Origin: Polaribacter sp. KT25b
GTDB taxonomy: Bacteria; Bacteroidota; Bacteroidia; Flavobacteriales; Flavobacteriaceae
Reading direction: 5' to 3'
Assembly: GCF_900105145.1 (NCBI RefSeq)
Contig: NZ_LT629752.1
Coordinates: forward strand, 2,690,001-2,754,000
Length of the DNA stretch: 64,000 bases
The position numbers and the translations under genes are program-made. Below the pieces are notes generated by a model, which was not told the DNA's origin, did no database searches, and was given only the letters and a program-made list of their open reading frames with translations. The stretch's first letter is position 1. Every line of letters begins with the position of its first letter. Of this stretch, positions 9,099 to 18,817 are shown in pieces.

Positions 9099-10238
9099 TT
9101 ATAAATGAGAAACAAAATAATCAATAGTACTTTGTTCAATATTTCCTCTATTAGGATTAATATCCGCACCAACTTTTCGCCAATTATGTCCTGCATTTTT
9201 TACAATTAATGTGGTTACAGGTGCGCCAAACTCATTCGCTTTTTCTGCCATATAATAAGCGTGTTTTACTGGAATGGTAGTGTCTTTGTCTCCTTGAATC
9301 ATTAATAACGGAGCACTGTTTTTATGTAAATAATTAATCGGACTCATTTCCTTATAGAGCAATAATTTATCTTTCGGTTTGGTATCTGGTTTTGTTATTC
9401 TTGCACCAAATCTATCTTTAAAATTTGGGCTATCATCATGATTGAATAAACTAATATCTTCAAAATCGCAAGGGCCATACCAAGAAACGCCTGCAATCAT
9501 TTTATAGGTGTATTTTTCTAATGATTTTTCTCCTTTTAAACTTTCAGGAGGACTTAGTAATAACATTTGTGCTATTTGACCACCTGCAGAATCTCCAAAT
9601 GAGAAAAAACGATTGGCATCAATTCCTAATTCTTTGTTATGTTTAGACAAATAACGCATAGCATCTTTACTGTCTATCACGCAATCTCTCATGGTAGTGT
9701 TTCCTCCATTTTTCCAAAGTCTATAACTTACAGAAACCACACAAAATCCTTTTTCTAAAAGTGCTGTATGTACAGTTTTAAAAGAAGCATTCGCTGCTCC
9801 GTGTCTGCTACCTGCTGCCCATCCACCTCCATGTGTGTATATCACTACGGGTAATTTCTCTCCTTCTTTTAACGTTTTAGGATAATAAATATCTAAATAT
9901 AAATCCTCTTCTTTGGTAACTTTGTACAGAACATTTAACTTTCTTTTTCCCTCTGTCTTCAAATACGGAACTTGCTTTTTAGTCGAAAATTCTTCAAAGC
10001 TAATTAGGGCATCTCCGTTACTGTCTAATAATTTATTTAAATGTTTCCAGATGCGTTTGTTATCCTCCTCCGTAAATTCACCGTCTTTGTTTTCATCTAA
10101 CCTTTCCCAAGTTTTCTTAATATAAACTTCACGATACGCTCCGTTAGATTGATCATCTGATTGCGCAATTCCTTTTAAAAAAGGAAATGTGATACATAGA
10201 ATTACTAATGAAAAATTAAATTTTCTAGATTGTGTCAT
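9099..10238 (-). CDS. Secreted EF-hand alpha/beta-hydrolase, probable carbohydrate esterase
   Basis: 379 residues with a signal peptide (to ~residue 26). Two canonical EF-hand loops follow, Asp48-Asp59 and Asp72-Glu83, so it probably binds calcium. The remainder is an alpha/beta hydrolase of the hormone-sensitive-lipase/acetylesterase type: oxyanion motif HGGGW (136-140), nucleophile Ser217 in GDSAGG, an acidic residue around 317-319 (GDKDT) and His351 in NAGHNW. In a sulfated-glycan locus it most likely removes acetyl or other acyl groups that block glycosidases or sulfatases. It is the last gene of the nine-gene minus-strand run starting at 23506 (15 bp after the sulfatase gene); a 193-bp gap then precedes the next sulfatase gene. 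The EF-hand fusion is unusual for small esterases. Confidence 0.75.
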   Translation of the reverse strand: MTQSRKFNFSLVILCITFPFLKGIAQSDDQSNGAYREVYIKKTWERLDENKDGEFTEEDNKRIWKHLNKLLDSNGDALISFEEFSTKKQVPYLKTEGKRKLNVLYKVTKEEDLYLDIYYPKTLKEGEKLPVVIYTHGGGWAAGSRHGAANASFKTVHTALLEKGFCVVSVSYRLWKNGGNTTMRDCVIDSKDAMRYLSKHNKELGIDANRFFSFGDSAGGQIAQMLLLSPPESLKGEKSLEKYTYKMIAGVSWYGPCDFEDISLFNHDDSPNFKDRFGARITKPDTKPKDKLLLYKEMSPINYLHKNSAPLLMIQGDKDTTIPVKHAYYMAEKANEFGAPVTTLIVKNAGHNWRKVGADINPNRGNIEQSTIDYFVSHL

Positions 10239-10253
10239 AATTCTGCTGTATTC

Positions 10254-11750
10254 CTATTTATTACTATACCCTTGTTTTTTATACTTTTCTAAAAGACTAC
10301 TTAATTCTGCAACCACTTCTGGATTTTCTTTATACAAATTGTTTTTTTCTTCTGGATCATTAATTATATCATATAAAGTTCCTGTAGCTTCATTGGGTTT
10401 TGCTTCTACATTTTTTGGTTTTGTAAAACCACCTGAACCTAATTCTGGAGTGTATTTCCACTTTCCTTTTCTAATAGAAAACATGCCGTACATAGAATGA
10501 TGTACTACCGCTTCTCTAATTGGTGTTTTTATATTAGAAGTATAAGCAGGCCACATGTTATAACTATCATCAGCTCCTTTTTCTACTTTTGGTAGATTTA
10601 AAATACCAGATAAAGTAGCAAATAAATCTGTTGTACACATTAATTGATTCGATTCTAATCCTGCAGGAATTACACCTGGCCATTTTGCAATATAAGGCAC
10701 TCTATGTCCACCTTCGTAAATATCTGCTTTTTGCCCTTTGTATATGTAATTTGCGCGGTGTGCAAATTTTTGTTTATCTCTTTCTGTCCAATTAGATCCG
10801 TTATCAGAAGTAACAATAATTAATGTGTTTTCTAATTGACCAGATTTTTCTAACGCAGTAACAACTGCACCTACAGCATCATCTACCATAGTAACATAAT
10901 CGCCATAATCGCCTGCTTTAGATTTACCAACAGCATCACCTACCGGCAACCAAGGAGTATGAGGTGCTGTTAACGCAAAATAAAGAAAGAAAGGTGAATC
11001 TGTTTTTTTTTGATCATCAATAAAAGAAACCGATTTTTTTGTAAAATTATCTAATACTTGATCAAAAACAAAACTAGGTGCTTTTTCTCCTGGTCTCCAA
11101 CTAAGACCTCTACCTTTTCTTTTCTCTGTTGTATATTCTGTAGGTAATTCTACAGCTTTTCCATTTTCGATATAAAGATAAGGGGGAATGTCTAAAGAAG
11201 CAGGAATAATGTATGAATAATCAAACCCTAAATAACTTGGGTCTTTTATTCTTTTCGAAAAATCTACATTACTCAATCCATCTTTAGCTTTTATAGATCT
11301 GTCTCCATCTTTCGGTTGCATATCTAAACCGATATGCCATTTTCCAACACAAGCGGTTGTATAACCATTGCTTTTAAGATAAGAGGCAACTGTTGGTCTG
11401 CTTTCTTCAATTAAAGCTGGTTTATAACCATTTAAAACCCCTTTTTTCAAGGAGCTTCTCCAAGCATAACGTCCTGTAATGATACCATATCTAGTTGGTG
11501 TACAGACAGAAGAGTTTGTATGCGCATCTGTAAAATGAACGCCCTCTTTTAATATTTTATCCATATGAGGTGTTTGAATTCCTGACTCTGAATTTAAAGA
11601 GGAAAGGTCTCCATACCCCATATCATCTGCTAAAATATAAACAATATTAGGAGCGGTGTTTTTAACAATAGTATCTTGTTTTTTGATTGTAGCATGAGAC
11701 TTACAAGAGATTGCTAAAACTAATATGAAAAGAAATTTGAATATTTTCAT
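10254..11750 (-). CDS. S1 family sulfatase, lipoprotein
   Basis: 498 residues. Lipobox AISC (Cys16), metal-binding Asp42-Asp43, formylglycine motif C-T-P-T-R from Cys83, GKWH at 136-139 and the DN metal pair at 316-317. It is an ARSA-like sulfatase close in layout to its neighbours at 7352 and 11784, including the insertion around residues 150-225 with IENGKxxxLPTE, which probably forms part of the substrate pocket. Two sulfatases of similar type in adjacent genes (33-bp gap) suggest attack on different sulfate positions or linkages of one glycan. It is 15 bp upstream of the esterase gene in the same operon. Confidence 0.9.
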   Translation of the reverse strand: MKIFKFLFILVLAISCKSHATIKKQDTIVKNTAPNIVYILADDMGYGDLSSLNSESGIQTPHMDKILKEGVHFTDAHTNSSVCTPTRYGIITGRYAWRSSLKKGVLNGYKPALIEESRPTVASYLKSNGYTTACVGKWHIGLDMQPKDGDRSIKAKDGLSNVDFSKRIKDPSYLGFDYSYIIPASLDIPPYLYIENGKAVELPTEYTTEKRKGRGLSWRPGEKAPSFVFDQVLDNFTKKSVSFIDDQKKTDSPFFLYFALTAPHTPWLPVGDAVGKSKAGDYGDYVTMVDDAVGAVVTALEKSGQLENTLIIVTSDNGSNWTERDKQKFAHRANYIYKGQKADIYEGGHRVPYIAKWPGVIPAGLESNQLMCTTDLFATLSGILNLPKVEKGADDSYNMWPAYTSNIKTPIREAVVHHSMYGMFSIRKGKWKYTPELGSGGFTKPKNVEAKPNEATGTLYDIINDPEEKNNLYKENPEVVAELSSLLEKYKKQGYSNK

Positions 11751-11783
11751 TTGTGTCTTTTATTTTAATTTTTATATGTGATT

Positions 11784-13391
11784 TTATTTTTTAAATGCAA
11801 AATTTGCTTGAGGCCATTCACCTGTAATAGCATCGTTATTTTGAGCTTTCCCAGGCGTACTTCTTCCGTTTATAATTTGTTGGCTTAATAGTTCTTTTAA
11901 TTCTTTTACCTTTTCTGGGAACTGATCTGCAACGTTATTTCGCTCTTTGATATCCTTTTTTAAATTGTATAGAATCTCATCTGCTGAAATATCTTTATGT
12001 TTTTTAGTTTCACCTGAAGCCGAAATTCCAGAATTTGGCGATACAATTAATTTCCAATCCCCTTTTCTGATGGCAAAAACTCCATATTTATCATGATGAA
12101 TCGTTGCGTCTCTTAAAAAGGTTCCTTTATTTGTTAATAATGGTAACATACTGTAGCTATCTTCGGCTTCATTATCTTTAAAATCATAGTTAATAATGTC
12201 TGCACAAGTTGCCATAAAATCTGTAGTACATAAGGTTACATCAGAAACCGAATTTGGTTTAATTTTTCCAGGCCATTTTACTAAAAACGGCACTCTATGT
12301 CCACCTTCTAAAAAGCTTCCTTTGTAACCGCTGTAAATATAACTAGGACTGTGTTTGTGCTGTTTTAAAGTTTTTAAATCATTGGTAGTAGCATACCCAT
12401 TATCACTTGTAAAAATGACTATTGTATTTTCGTCTATTCCTTGTTCTTTTAATGTTTTAAAAATAGTGCCCATTAAATCATCAATCATAATTACAAAATC
12501 TGCATAAGGACTGCCAATTTCACTTTGTCCTTTCCATGGAACAATTGGTAACACAGGATTATGTGGAGAAGGCAATGGAATATACATAAAAAAAGGTTTT
12601 TCTTTATTGGCATTCTCTTTAATAAATGAAATCGATTTTTTTACAACATTTGGAAGTACTTCTTCATGTTTAAAATCATCAGCAACATCTCCTTTTATCC
12701 AACTGCTAAAAGGATATTTTTTTCTGCTTCTCTCTGTTATTTTTGTAGGAATCATAGTTGCCTTATTGTTTTCTATATACACAAAAGGAGGCATATTTAA
12801 AGAGGCTGAAATCATATAAGAATAATCAAATCCCATATCATTAGGTCCAAATTTTAAAGGTTTACTATAATCAATATTTTTGAAATTTAAACGCTCAGAT
12901 TTGTCTGAAAAATGATCAAACTCTGGACTGTCATTTTTCATTGTCCAGTTTAAACCTAAATGCCATTTTCCTATACTTGCTGTTTTATAGCCATTATCTT
13001 TTAGTAATTGTGCAACTGTTAATCTGTTTTTCTGAATTAAACTCGGTGAATTCCCCCAAGTAACAAATTCTTTTAAAGGTGTTCGCCAATTGTATCGTCC
13101 TGTTAAAATACCATATCTGGTTGGTGTACACACAGCAGAAGAGGTATGTGCATCTGTAAATTGCATACCTTCTTTACCCATTTTATCTAAATTGGGCGTT
13201 TGTATTTTACTTTTTTCATTATAAAGACTAACATCACCAATACCTAAATCATCAGCTAAAATGTAGATAATGTTTGGTTTTTTTTGATCTTCCTTTTTTG
13301 ATGTCTGGCTACTAGCACAATTTGTAGTAATTAGTAATACTGTTAAAAGTAGAAATCGTATTTGAAAAATTTGAGTCAATATACTTTTCAT
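11784..13391 (-). CDS. S1 family sulfatase, lipoprotein
   Basis: 535 residues. Lipobox TTNC (Cys25), metal-binding Asp47-Asp48, formylglycine motif C-T-P-T-R from Cys88 and GKWH at 141-144. Same ARSA-like subgroup as the sulfatases at 7352, 10254 and 30024 (YGILTGRYNWR after the active Cys). An insertion between residues ~150 and 235 contains IENNKATMIPT. It follows the GH29 gene by 13 bp and precedes another sulfatase by 33 bp, inside the nine-gene operon. Substrate position is unknown. Confidence 0.9.
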   Translation of the reverse strand: MKSILTQIFQIRFLLLTVLLITTNCASSQTSKKEDQKKPNIIYILADDLGIGDVSLYNEKSKIQTPNLDKMGKEGMQFTDAHTSSAVCTPTRYGILTGRYNWRTPLKEFVTWGNSPSLIQKNRLTVAQLLKDNGYKTASIGKWHLGLNWTMKNDSPEFDHFSDKSERLNFKNIDYSKPLKFGPNDMGFDYSYMISASLNMPPFVYIENNKATMIPTKITERSRKKYPFSSWIKGDVADDFKHEEVLPNVVKKSISFIKENANKEKPFFMYIPLPSPHNPVLPIVPWKGQSEIGSPYADFVIMIDDLMGTIFKTLKEQGIDENTIVIFTSDNGYATTNDLKTLKQHKHSPSYIYSGYKGSFLEGGHRVPFLVKWPGKIKPNSVSDVTLCTTDFMATCADIINYDFKDNEAEDSYSMLPLLTNKGTFLRDATIHHDKYGVFAIRKGDWKLIVSPNSGISASGETKKHKDISADEILYNLKKDIKERNNVADQFPEKVKELKELLSQQIINGRSTPGKAQNNDAITGEWPQANFAFKK

Positions 13392-13404
13392 GATGTAATT
13401 TAGT

Positions 13405-15285
13405 TTAATTATTTTTTAAAGTAACTTCTATAACATAACCAAGCGCATTTTTTGGTAATCCGATTACAGTAGTTTTTAATCCGTTTTTATTTTGATCCCA
13501 TTTAAGGGTTTTATCGCTTCCTAATAACTTTACTTGTTCAATATCTCCTTCACCTTTTCTCAGTGATCTTATAAGGACATCTCCCTCTGTATTTGTTAAA
13601 GAAATAGCATATACTTTATTTTCTTTTGTTGTAAACCAAAAATCTTTGGAAGTGAATTTTCTTTCAAAACCTTTAGCAGCTCTATGACCTGTACCATCTA
13701 AAAGTGTTTCTTCTTGACCTTCATTGGGTGTTTTCCAACGAGATGTTCCATAAACAGCATCAGCATTTTGATGAATCCATTTACCCATTTCACGCAAATT
13801 TTGGGCGCTTGTTTCTGGTACATTTCCTTTTCCATCAGGTCCAATATTTAATAAGTAATTTCCTCCTTTTGATAAAATATCAACAAAGTAGTATAACAAT
13901 TCTTTTGGGCTTTTCCAGTCTTTATCATAAGATTTATAACCCCAAGAATTGTTTGTTGTTCCACAAGTTTCCCAATATTTTTCTAACTTTTCTGATGCAG
14001 AAGGAATCTTATTATCTCCAGCATCTAAATAATCTCCAAACGCATAACCAACTCTTCTGTTTACTACTACATTTGGATTGATATCATAAACCAATTTATA
14101 AAACTGAAATGCTTGTTCTTCGGTGATAAAACCAGTTCCATCAAACCAAATTAAACGCAATTCGGGCAATACATTTAAAAGTTCTTTTACTTGAGGATAT
14201 GCTTTGTTTTGTAGGTATTCTTTATGTGTGTTTTTACTTGGATCCCATAAGTTTTTACCTGTTGGATGTGTATATATTCCTAAAGAATCATTTACCTTTT
14301 TAACGTTGGTATAATTACCATCAGCACCATCCATCCAATCATTTCCATGAGAATAATATACTCCAAAATCGATACCTTCTTTTAAACAGGCGTCATACAG
14401 TTCTTTAACAATATCTGCTTTATATGGAGTTGCATCAACTATGTCAAATTCTGAACTTTTAGAGTCGAACAAAGCAAATCCATCGTGGTGTTTAGAGGTG
14501 ATGACGATGTATTTCATGCCAACATCTTTGGCTAGTTTCGCTACATTTTGTGCAAATGATTTATCAGGATTAAACGTTTTTGCGAGCTCCTTATATTCTC
14601 CTCTTGGAATTTGAAACGCATACATTAACCATTCTGCAACTTTTGGACCTGGATAAGGAGAGTTATTAATTTTAGTTCCTTTCCATATTCCGCCAATTTC
14701 AGAATATAATCCCCAGTGAATAAACATTCCTAACTTTGCTTCTTTAAAACGTTTTAATGCTTTTTGTTTTTCATCAGAATTGTGCATTGATAACCATTCT
14801 TGATGATAGTTACCAGAACCAATTGGTTTTTTATAATGAGGAATAATTCTTACCGTTTTAAAATTTGTATCAGTTGTTATTGAAATCTTCTGTTCTCCTG
14901 TATTTTTAAATTGAATTTTGCTTTTGAATTCTGAAACGATCTCATTCGAGTTAATTACGTAGTTTTCTAAGAGTGATTCTTCAAACTCTTGTTTATCAAT
15001 CTTTACTTTTGCAGAATTATTATCTTCGGATATTTCTCCACTAGAAACCATTTGAAGTACATATTCAGAAGGATGTTTTACATTAAAGTTCCAAGAATAT
15101 GTGTTGCCTTCTTTTTTTGCATCAACTTTATTTAATACTATCCAATTATTAGTTTGGTCAAATACTTGATGATTTAAAGCAGTAGAGTCAACATTGGTTT
15201 TACAGGATACAGAAATCAAAAACAGCGCTATTAAAAAAGTATAACTTGTTAATTTCATTCTTAAAATATTTTTTATAGTATTCAT
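13405..15285 (-). CDS. GH29 alpha-L-fucosidase, lipoprotein, with N-terminal beta-domain
   Basis: 626 residues. Lipobox SVSC (Cys28). Residues ~40-150 look like a beta-sandwich domain (binding module or spacer). The GH29 barrel starts with KLGMFIHWGLYSEIGG (from ~185), followed by ITSKHHDGFALFDS (~263-275) and the catalytic strand LIWFDGTGF, where Asp382 is the predicted nucleophile. A C-terminal beta-sandwich ends the protein. GH29 enzymes cleave alpha-L-fucose with retention of configuration; here the likely substrate is desulfated fuco-oligosaccharide in the periplasm or at the outer membrane. Met10 is an alternative start that keeps the signal peptide. It sits between two sulfatase genes with gaps of 12 and 13 bp. 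Confidence 0.92.
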   Translation of the reverse strand: MNTIKNILRMKLTSYTFLIALFLISVSCKTNVDSTALNHQVFDQTNNWIVLNKVDAKKEGNTYSWNFNVKHPSEYVLQMVSSGEISEDNNSAKVKIDKQEFEESLLENYVINSNEIVSEFKSKIQFKNTGEQKISITTDTNFKTVRIIPHYKKPIGSGNYHQEWLSMHNSDEKQKALKRFKEAKLGMFIHWGLYSEIGGIWKGTKINNSPYPGPKVAEWLMYAFQIPRGEYKELAKTFNPDKSFAQNVAKLAKDVGMKYIVITSKHHDGFALFDSKSSEFDIVDATPYKADIVKELYDACLKEGIDFGVYYSHGNDWMDGADGNYTNVKKVNDSLGIYTHPTGKNLWDPSKNTHKEYLQNKAYPQVKELLNVLPELRLIWFDGTGFITEEQAFQFYKLVYDINPNVVVNRRVGYAFGDYLDAGDNKIPSASEKLEKYWETCGTTNNSWGYKSYDKDWKSPKELLYYFVDILSKGGNYLLNIGPDGKGNVPETSAQNLREMGKWIHQNADAVYGTSRWKTPNEGQEETLLDGTGHRAAKGFERKFTSKDFWFTTKENKVYAISLTNTEGDVLIRSLRKGEGDIEQVKLLGSDKTLKWDQNKNGLKTTVIGLPKNALGYVIEVTLKNN

Positions 15286-15297
15286 CTTTGGTGAATT

Positions 15298-16776
15298 TTA
15301 ATCAAATTTAGGATTCCATTCTAAAATTCCTTTTTCCTCTAATTGCTTATAATATTTTGTATGAAGTGGCTGCTTTTTTACTCTTTTTCTATTTTCGTTT
15401 ATCATAAATGGAATAGAGGAAGACCACCATTTGTTATAAGGTTCTTCAAATTTAGTAATCACTTCTGGGTTTTCTGCTGCAACATTATTGCGTTCTCCAG
15501 GGTCGTTAATAACATCATACAATTCTTTATTGTTTACAAAACGCCATTGCTGACTTCTTATAGCCATTTTAGTATATTTAGCTTCTTCTACTTTCCCTGT
15601 TTTCCATCTTCCACAATGTGTAAATAACAAACGGTCTTCCCAGGTTGTTGCTGTGTTTTCTAATAATGGAATTAACGATAATCCTTTTAAAGATTGCATT
15701 GTTTCTGGCAATTTAGCGCCAGCCAATTCTGTAAAGGTTTTGTATAAATCTATATGAGCTGTAAGTTGGTTGATATCTTTTCCTTCGGATAAAACGCCTT
15801 TCCAGTAAAAGAAAAGAGGTACGTGATTTCCACCTTCATTAGGCGAATTTTTTCCACCTTTAAGATTGGCATTAAAATGTTTTACTTTTTTCCCATTTAA
15901 AGTTCCTCCTAAATGTGTTGCACCATTATCTGTTGTAAAAATTATTAACGTATTATCTAAAACATCCCATTCTTTCAGTTTTTTTATCAACCTTCCAAAA
16001 TTATCATCAATGTTTTCAATCATTCCATATCTTCCAGCAGTACCTTCATCATAACCCAGTTCTAAGAAACGTTTTTTATAAGATTCTGGAGCAATTAATG
16101 GAGCATGAGGTGCATTTAATGATAAATACGTAAAATATGGTTTATTAGCATCGATTTGTTGTTTTGTCCAAGCCAATCCTGCATCAAAAAACACATCCGT
16201 ACAAAAGCCTTTCGTTTTTACAATCGTTTTATTGTGAAGTAAGACATTGTCAAAATATAAGTTTTCTTTATTCGCAGGGAAATCTCCTAAACTTACTTGA
16301 CCAATACCTCCAGCACCATGCATCAATACTTCATCAAAACCTCTATTTTGAGGGAGATATTCATCTCCATCTCCTAAATGCCATTTGCCAAAAAGACCTG
16401 TTTTATAACCTGCAGATTGCATCACTTGTGGAAGTGTGTAAACGTCCAAAGCCATTCTTTCACGTTCTAATATTGTATGCGTTACACCTGCTCTAAACTC
16501 ATGGTTACCACTCATTAATGCTGCTCTTGTTGGCGCGCAAGTAGGGCTTACATGGTATTCTGTAAAACGTGTTGATTTTTGATAAAAAGCATCAATATTT
16601 GGCGTTTTTACAACTTGATTCCCCATACAAGAGAAATCTCCCATACCTTGATCATCTGTCATTACAAAGATGATATTTGGTTTACTGTTTTTTAGTTTTT
16701 TAATGTTTTCTTGTAAATACGCTATTTTTGATAAAAACAGGAAACACAAAAAACAAGTAGTAACGATATTTTTCAT
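15298..16776 (-). CDS. S1 family sulfatase
   Basis: 492 residues with a Sec signal peptide and no convincing lipobox, hence probably soluble and periplasmic. Metal-binding Asp41-Asp42, formylglycine motif C-A-P-T-R from Cys80, and GKWH from residue 130. The pattern after the active Cys (ALMSGNHEFRAGVTHT) and the GG-K-PNEGGNHVP segment group it with the sulfatase at 33035 rather than with its ARSA-like neighbours, so it probably attacks a different sulfate position. It lies 12 bp upstream of the GH29 gene and 101 bp downstream of the next sulfatase gene, the widest gap inside this operon. Confidence 0.9.
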   Translation of the reverse strand: MKNIVTTCFLCFLFLSKIAYLQENIKKLKNSKPNIIFVMTDDQGMGDFSCMGNQVVKTPNIDAFYQKSTRFTEYHVSPTCAPTRAALMSGNHEFRAGVTHTILERERMALDVYTLPQVMQSAGYKTGLFGKWHLGDGDEYLPQNRGFDEVLMHGAGGIGQVSLGDFPANKENLYFDNVLLHNKTIVKTKGFCTDVFFDAGLAWTKQQIDANKPYFTYLSLNAPHAPLIAPESYKKRFLELGYDEGTAGRYGMIENIDDNFGRLIKKLKEWDVLDNTLIIFTTDNGATHLGGTLNGKKVKHFNANLKGGKNSPNEGGNHVPLFFYWKGVLSEGKDINQLTAHIDLYKTFTELAGAKLPETMQSLKGLSLIPLLENTATTWEDRLLFTHCGRWKTGKVEEAKYTKMAIRSQQWRFVNNKELYDVINDPGERNNVAAENPEVITKFEEPYNKWWSSSIPFMINENRKRVKKQPLHTKYYKQLEEKGILEWNPKFD

Positions 16777-16877
16777 ATTTCCTGTTTTTAGTATTTGGCT
16801 TTATGAAATTCTTTTTTCCATAAAAAGAATATTACTCTATGAAAGACCTATTCTATATTTTCACTTCCTTTAAGAGC

Positions 16878-18806
16878 TTAATTCTTTTTTTTCGTTTTCT
16901 TTTTATTTTTTTTCTTTCCTTTTTTAGGAGCCTTTATTAACTCATGAAATTTACTTTTCACCATAAATCTATTTTCATCAATAAAAATAACGCCACATTC
17001 ATGTGCCTCTTTTGGAACATTAACAGTGTATTCTAATTTATCTTTACTAGACTCTAAAGGTACTTTTATGTATGTTGTGTGTAATTTTTTCTTTCCTGTA
17101 GCACTTGGTTTATCAGAAATTTTAATAAGCGCATAACTTTCAATCACATTTGATTTTCCTTTCTCTAATTGAATAGTAACTGTACGAGAATTCGCATCAA
17201 AAACATCATTCACAATAACCGGAATAGCGGCTGCATCTTCTTCGTTTTTAAATTTAGAAGGGTCTTTATATGGCAGCTTAGCATCGTAATCTTTAAGATA
17301 CTTTTCTAGTTTAGCAGCTAACTTCTTAACAATTTCAGGAGATTCTGCTGCAATATCATGTTGTTCTTCTAAATCATATCGCTTTCCATCTTTATACAAA
17401 CGATGCAATACATATTTGCCAGAATTAAAGTTTTTATACAATTTATAGTCTCCAGATCTTATAGCCGATTGATTTTTAACATCGTCTCCATAAGGATAGT
17501 GCCACCATAAATCTTCTCTAGGGTTTCCGTTGCTATCTTTTACATCCTTTTCGTTATTTAACAATACCTTAGAAATATCTAATCCGTCTAAATCATCACT
17601 ATATTTAGAAGGTATTTCACTATTTGTCAGGTTTAAAATGGTTGGATAAAAGTCTAATTGATTGATTAAAACATCTTTTGTTTTTTCCTTTGGAATACTT
17701 GGTCCAGAAATAAGCATTGGAACTCTAATACCACCTTCTTCAGAATATTTTTTACCTTTATCTAAAGGAGCATTGTCAGACATTACTTCTGCCTTACGAG
17801 TTTCCGCTCCACCATTATCCGATGAAAAGAAGATATACGTAGTTTCGTATAATTTTTTACCAGGATTTCTAGGGTCATCTGTTTTCTTTAACAAATCTAC
17901 AACACGCCCTAAACTCCAATCTAAGGTGGTAACCATAGCCCCAAAATAAGGATTGTTCTGACCTTCTTTAGTCCATTCAGCATCTACTTCTGGAAGCTCT
18001 ACGCCTAATTTATCACAATAATAGTCTAGTAATGCGCGGTTTTTTGAGTGAATTGGATAATGCACCATCCAATGTGCTAAATATAAAAAGAAAGGTTGCT
18101 CTTTACTTTCGGTAATAAATTTAAGTGCATTTTCTGTAACGGCATCCGTTGGATAAGAAATTCCTTTAGGGTTTTCCTTTGTAAAAGGAAAATATTTTTC
18201 TTTACTTAAACGGTATGGATCATTAGCATCATTTGTAGCAAATACAGTCAAACGAGTGTCTGGTTTTTTAGGTCCTGTGTGTGCCCCTCTAGATTCATGC
18301 GCAAAATCAAAACCTTGATTTTTAGAGCTCTGTATATCCATTGCTCCTGCATGCCATTTTCCAACATGTCCGGTTTTATAACCATTCATTTTTAAAGCTT
18401 CAGCAATGGTAAAGTTTTCTGGCATTAAACCTTCAGGAAAATAAGGACTCATGTACTTTTCAGATCTCTGAGCCTTAGGAATTCCACCTCCACTCACATT
18501 GGTTATCCCTGTTTTAGCGGGATGCAATCCACTTAAAAGTGCAGATCTTGATGGAGCACAAGTAGGTGCTGGAGAATATGCATTCGTAAAGTTGATGGCA
18601 TCTTTTGCCAGTTTTGCAATGTTTGGCGTATCCCAAGCACACGGCTCATCCAGGTCATTTAATTGTACGTCTTGCCAACCTAAATCATCTGCATAAAAAA
18701 TGATGACATTTGGTTTTATTAATTTAGAATTCCTTTGACTATACATTGTATTAGATACAAATAGTGATAAGAATAATAAACCTAAAAGATTTGTTTTATT
18801 TTTCAT
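16878..18806 (-). CDS. S1 family sulfatase with C-terminal beta-domain and polylysine tail
   Basis: 642 residues with a Sec signal peptide (ends MYSQ). Metal-binding Asp40-Asp41, formylglycine motif C-A-P-S-R from Cys83, and GKWH at 149-152. After the catalytic domain (~530) there is an Ig-like beta-domain (~535-625), then a tail of about 17 residues that is nearly all Lys with Gly, Asn and Thr. It is clearly a tandem paralogue of the protein encoded 11 bp upstream (18818-20743): same length, same LSGLHPAKTG signature and same C-terminal domain. The positive tail could bind anionic glycan or the cell surface; that is inference. Confidence 0.9.
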   Translation of the reverse strand: MKNKTNLLGLLFLSLFVSNTMYSQRNSKLIKPNVIIFYADDLGWQDVQLNDLDEPCAWDTPNIAKLAKDAINFTNAYSPAPTCAPSRSALLSGLHPAKTGITNVSGGGIPKAQRSEKYMSPYFPEGLMPENFTIAEALKMNGYKTGHVGKWHAGAMDIQSSKNQGFDFAHESRGAHTGPKKPDTRLTVFATNDANDPYRLSKEKYFPFTKENPKGISYPTDAVTENALKFITESKEQPFFLYLAHWMVHYPIHSKNRALLDYYCDKLGVELPEVDAEWTKEGQNNPYFGAMVTTLDWSLGRVVDLLKKTDDPRNPGKKLYETTYIFFSSDNGGAETRKAEVMSDNAPLDKGKKYSEEGGIRVPMLISGPSIPKEKTKDVLINQLDFYPTILNLTNSEIPSKYSDDLDGLDISKVLLNNEKDVKDSNGNPREDLWWHYPYGDDVKNQSAIRSGDYKLYKNFNSGKYVLHRLYKDGKRYDLEEQHDIAAESPEIVKKLAAKLEKYLKDYDAKLPYKDPSKFKNEEDAAAIPVIVNDVFDANSRTVTIQLEKGKSNVIESYALIKISDKPSATGKKKLHTTYIKVPLESSKDKLEYTVNVPKEAHECGVIFIDENRFMVKSKFHELIKAPKKGKKKNKKKTKKKN

Positions 18807-18817
18807 TTGTAAGTGTT

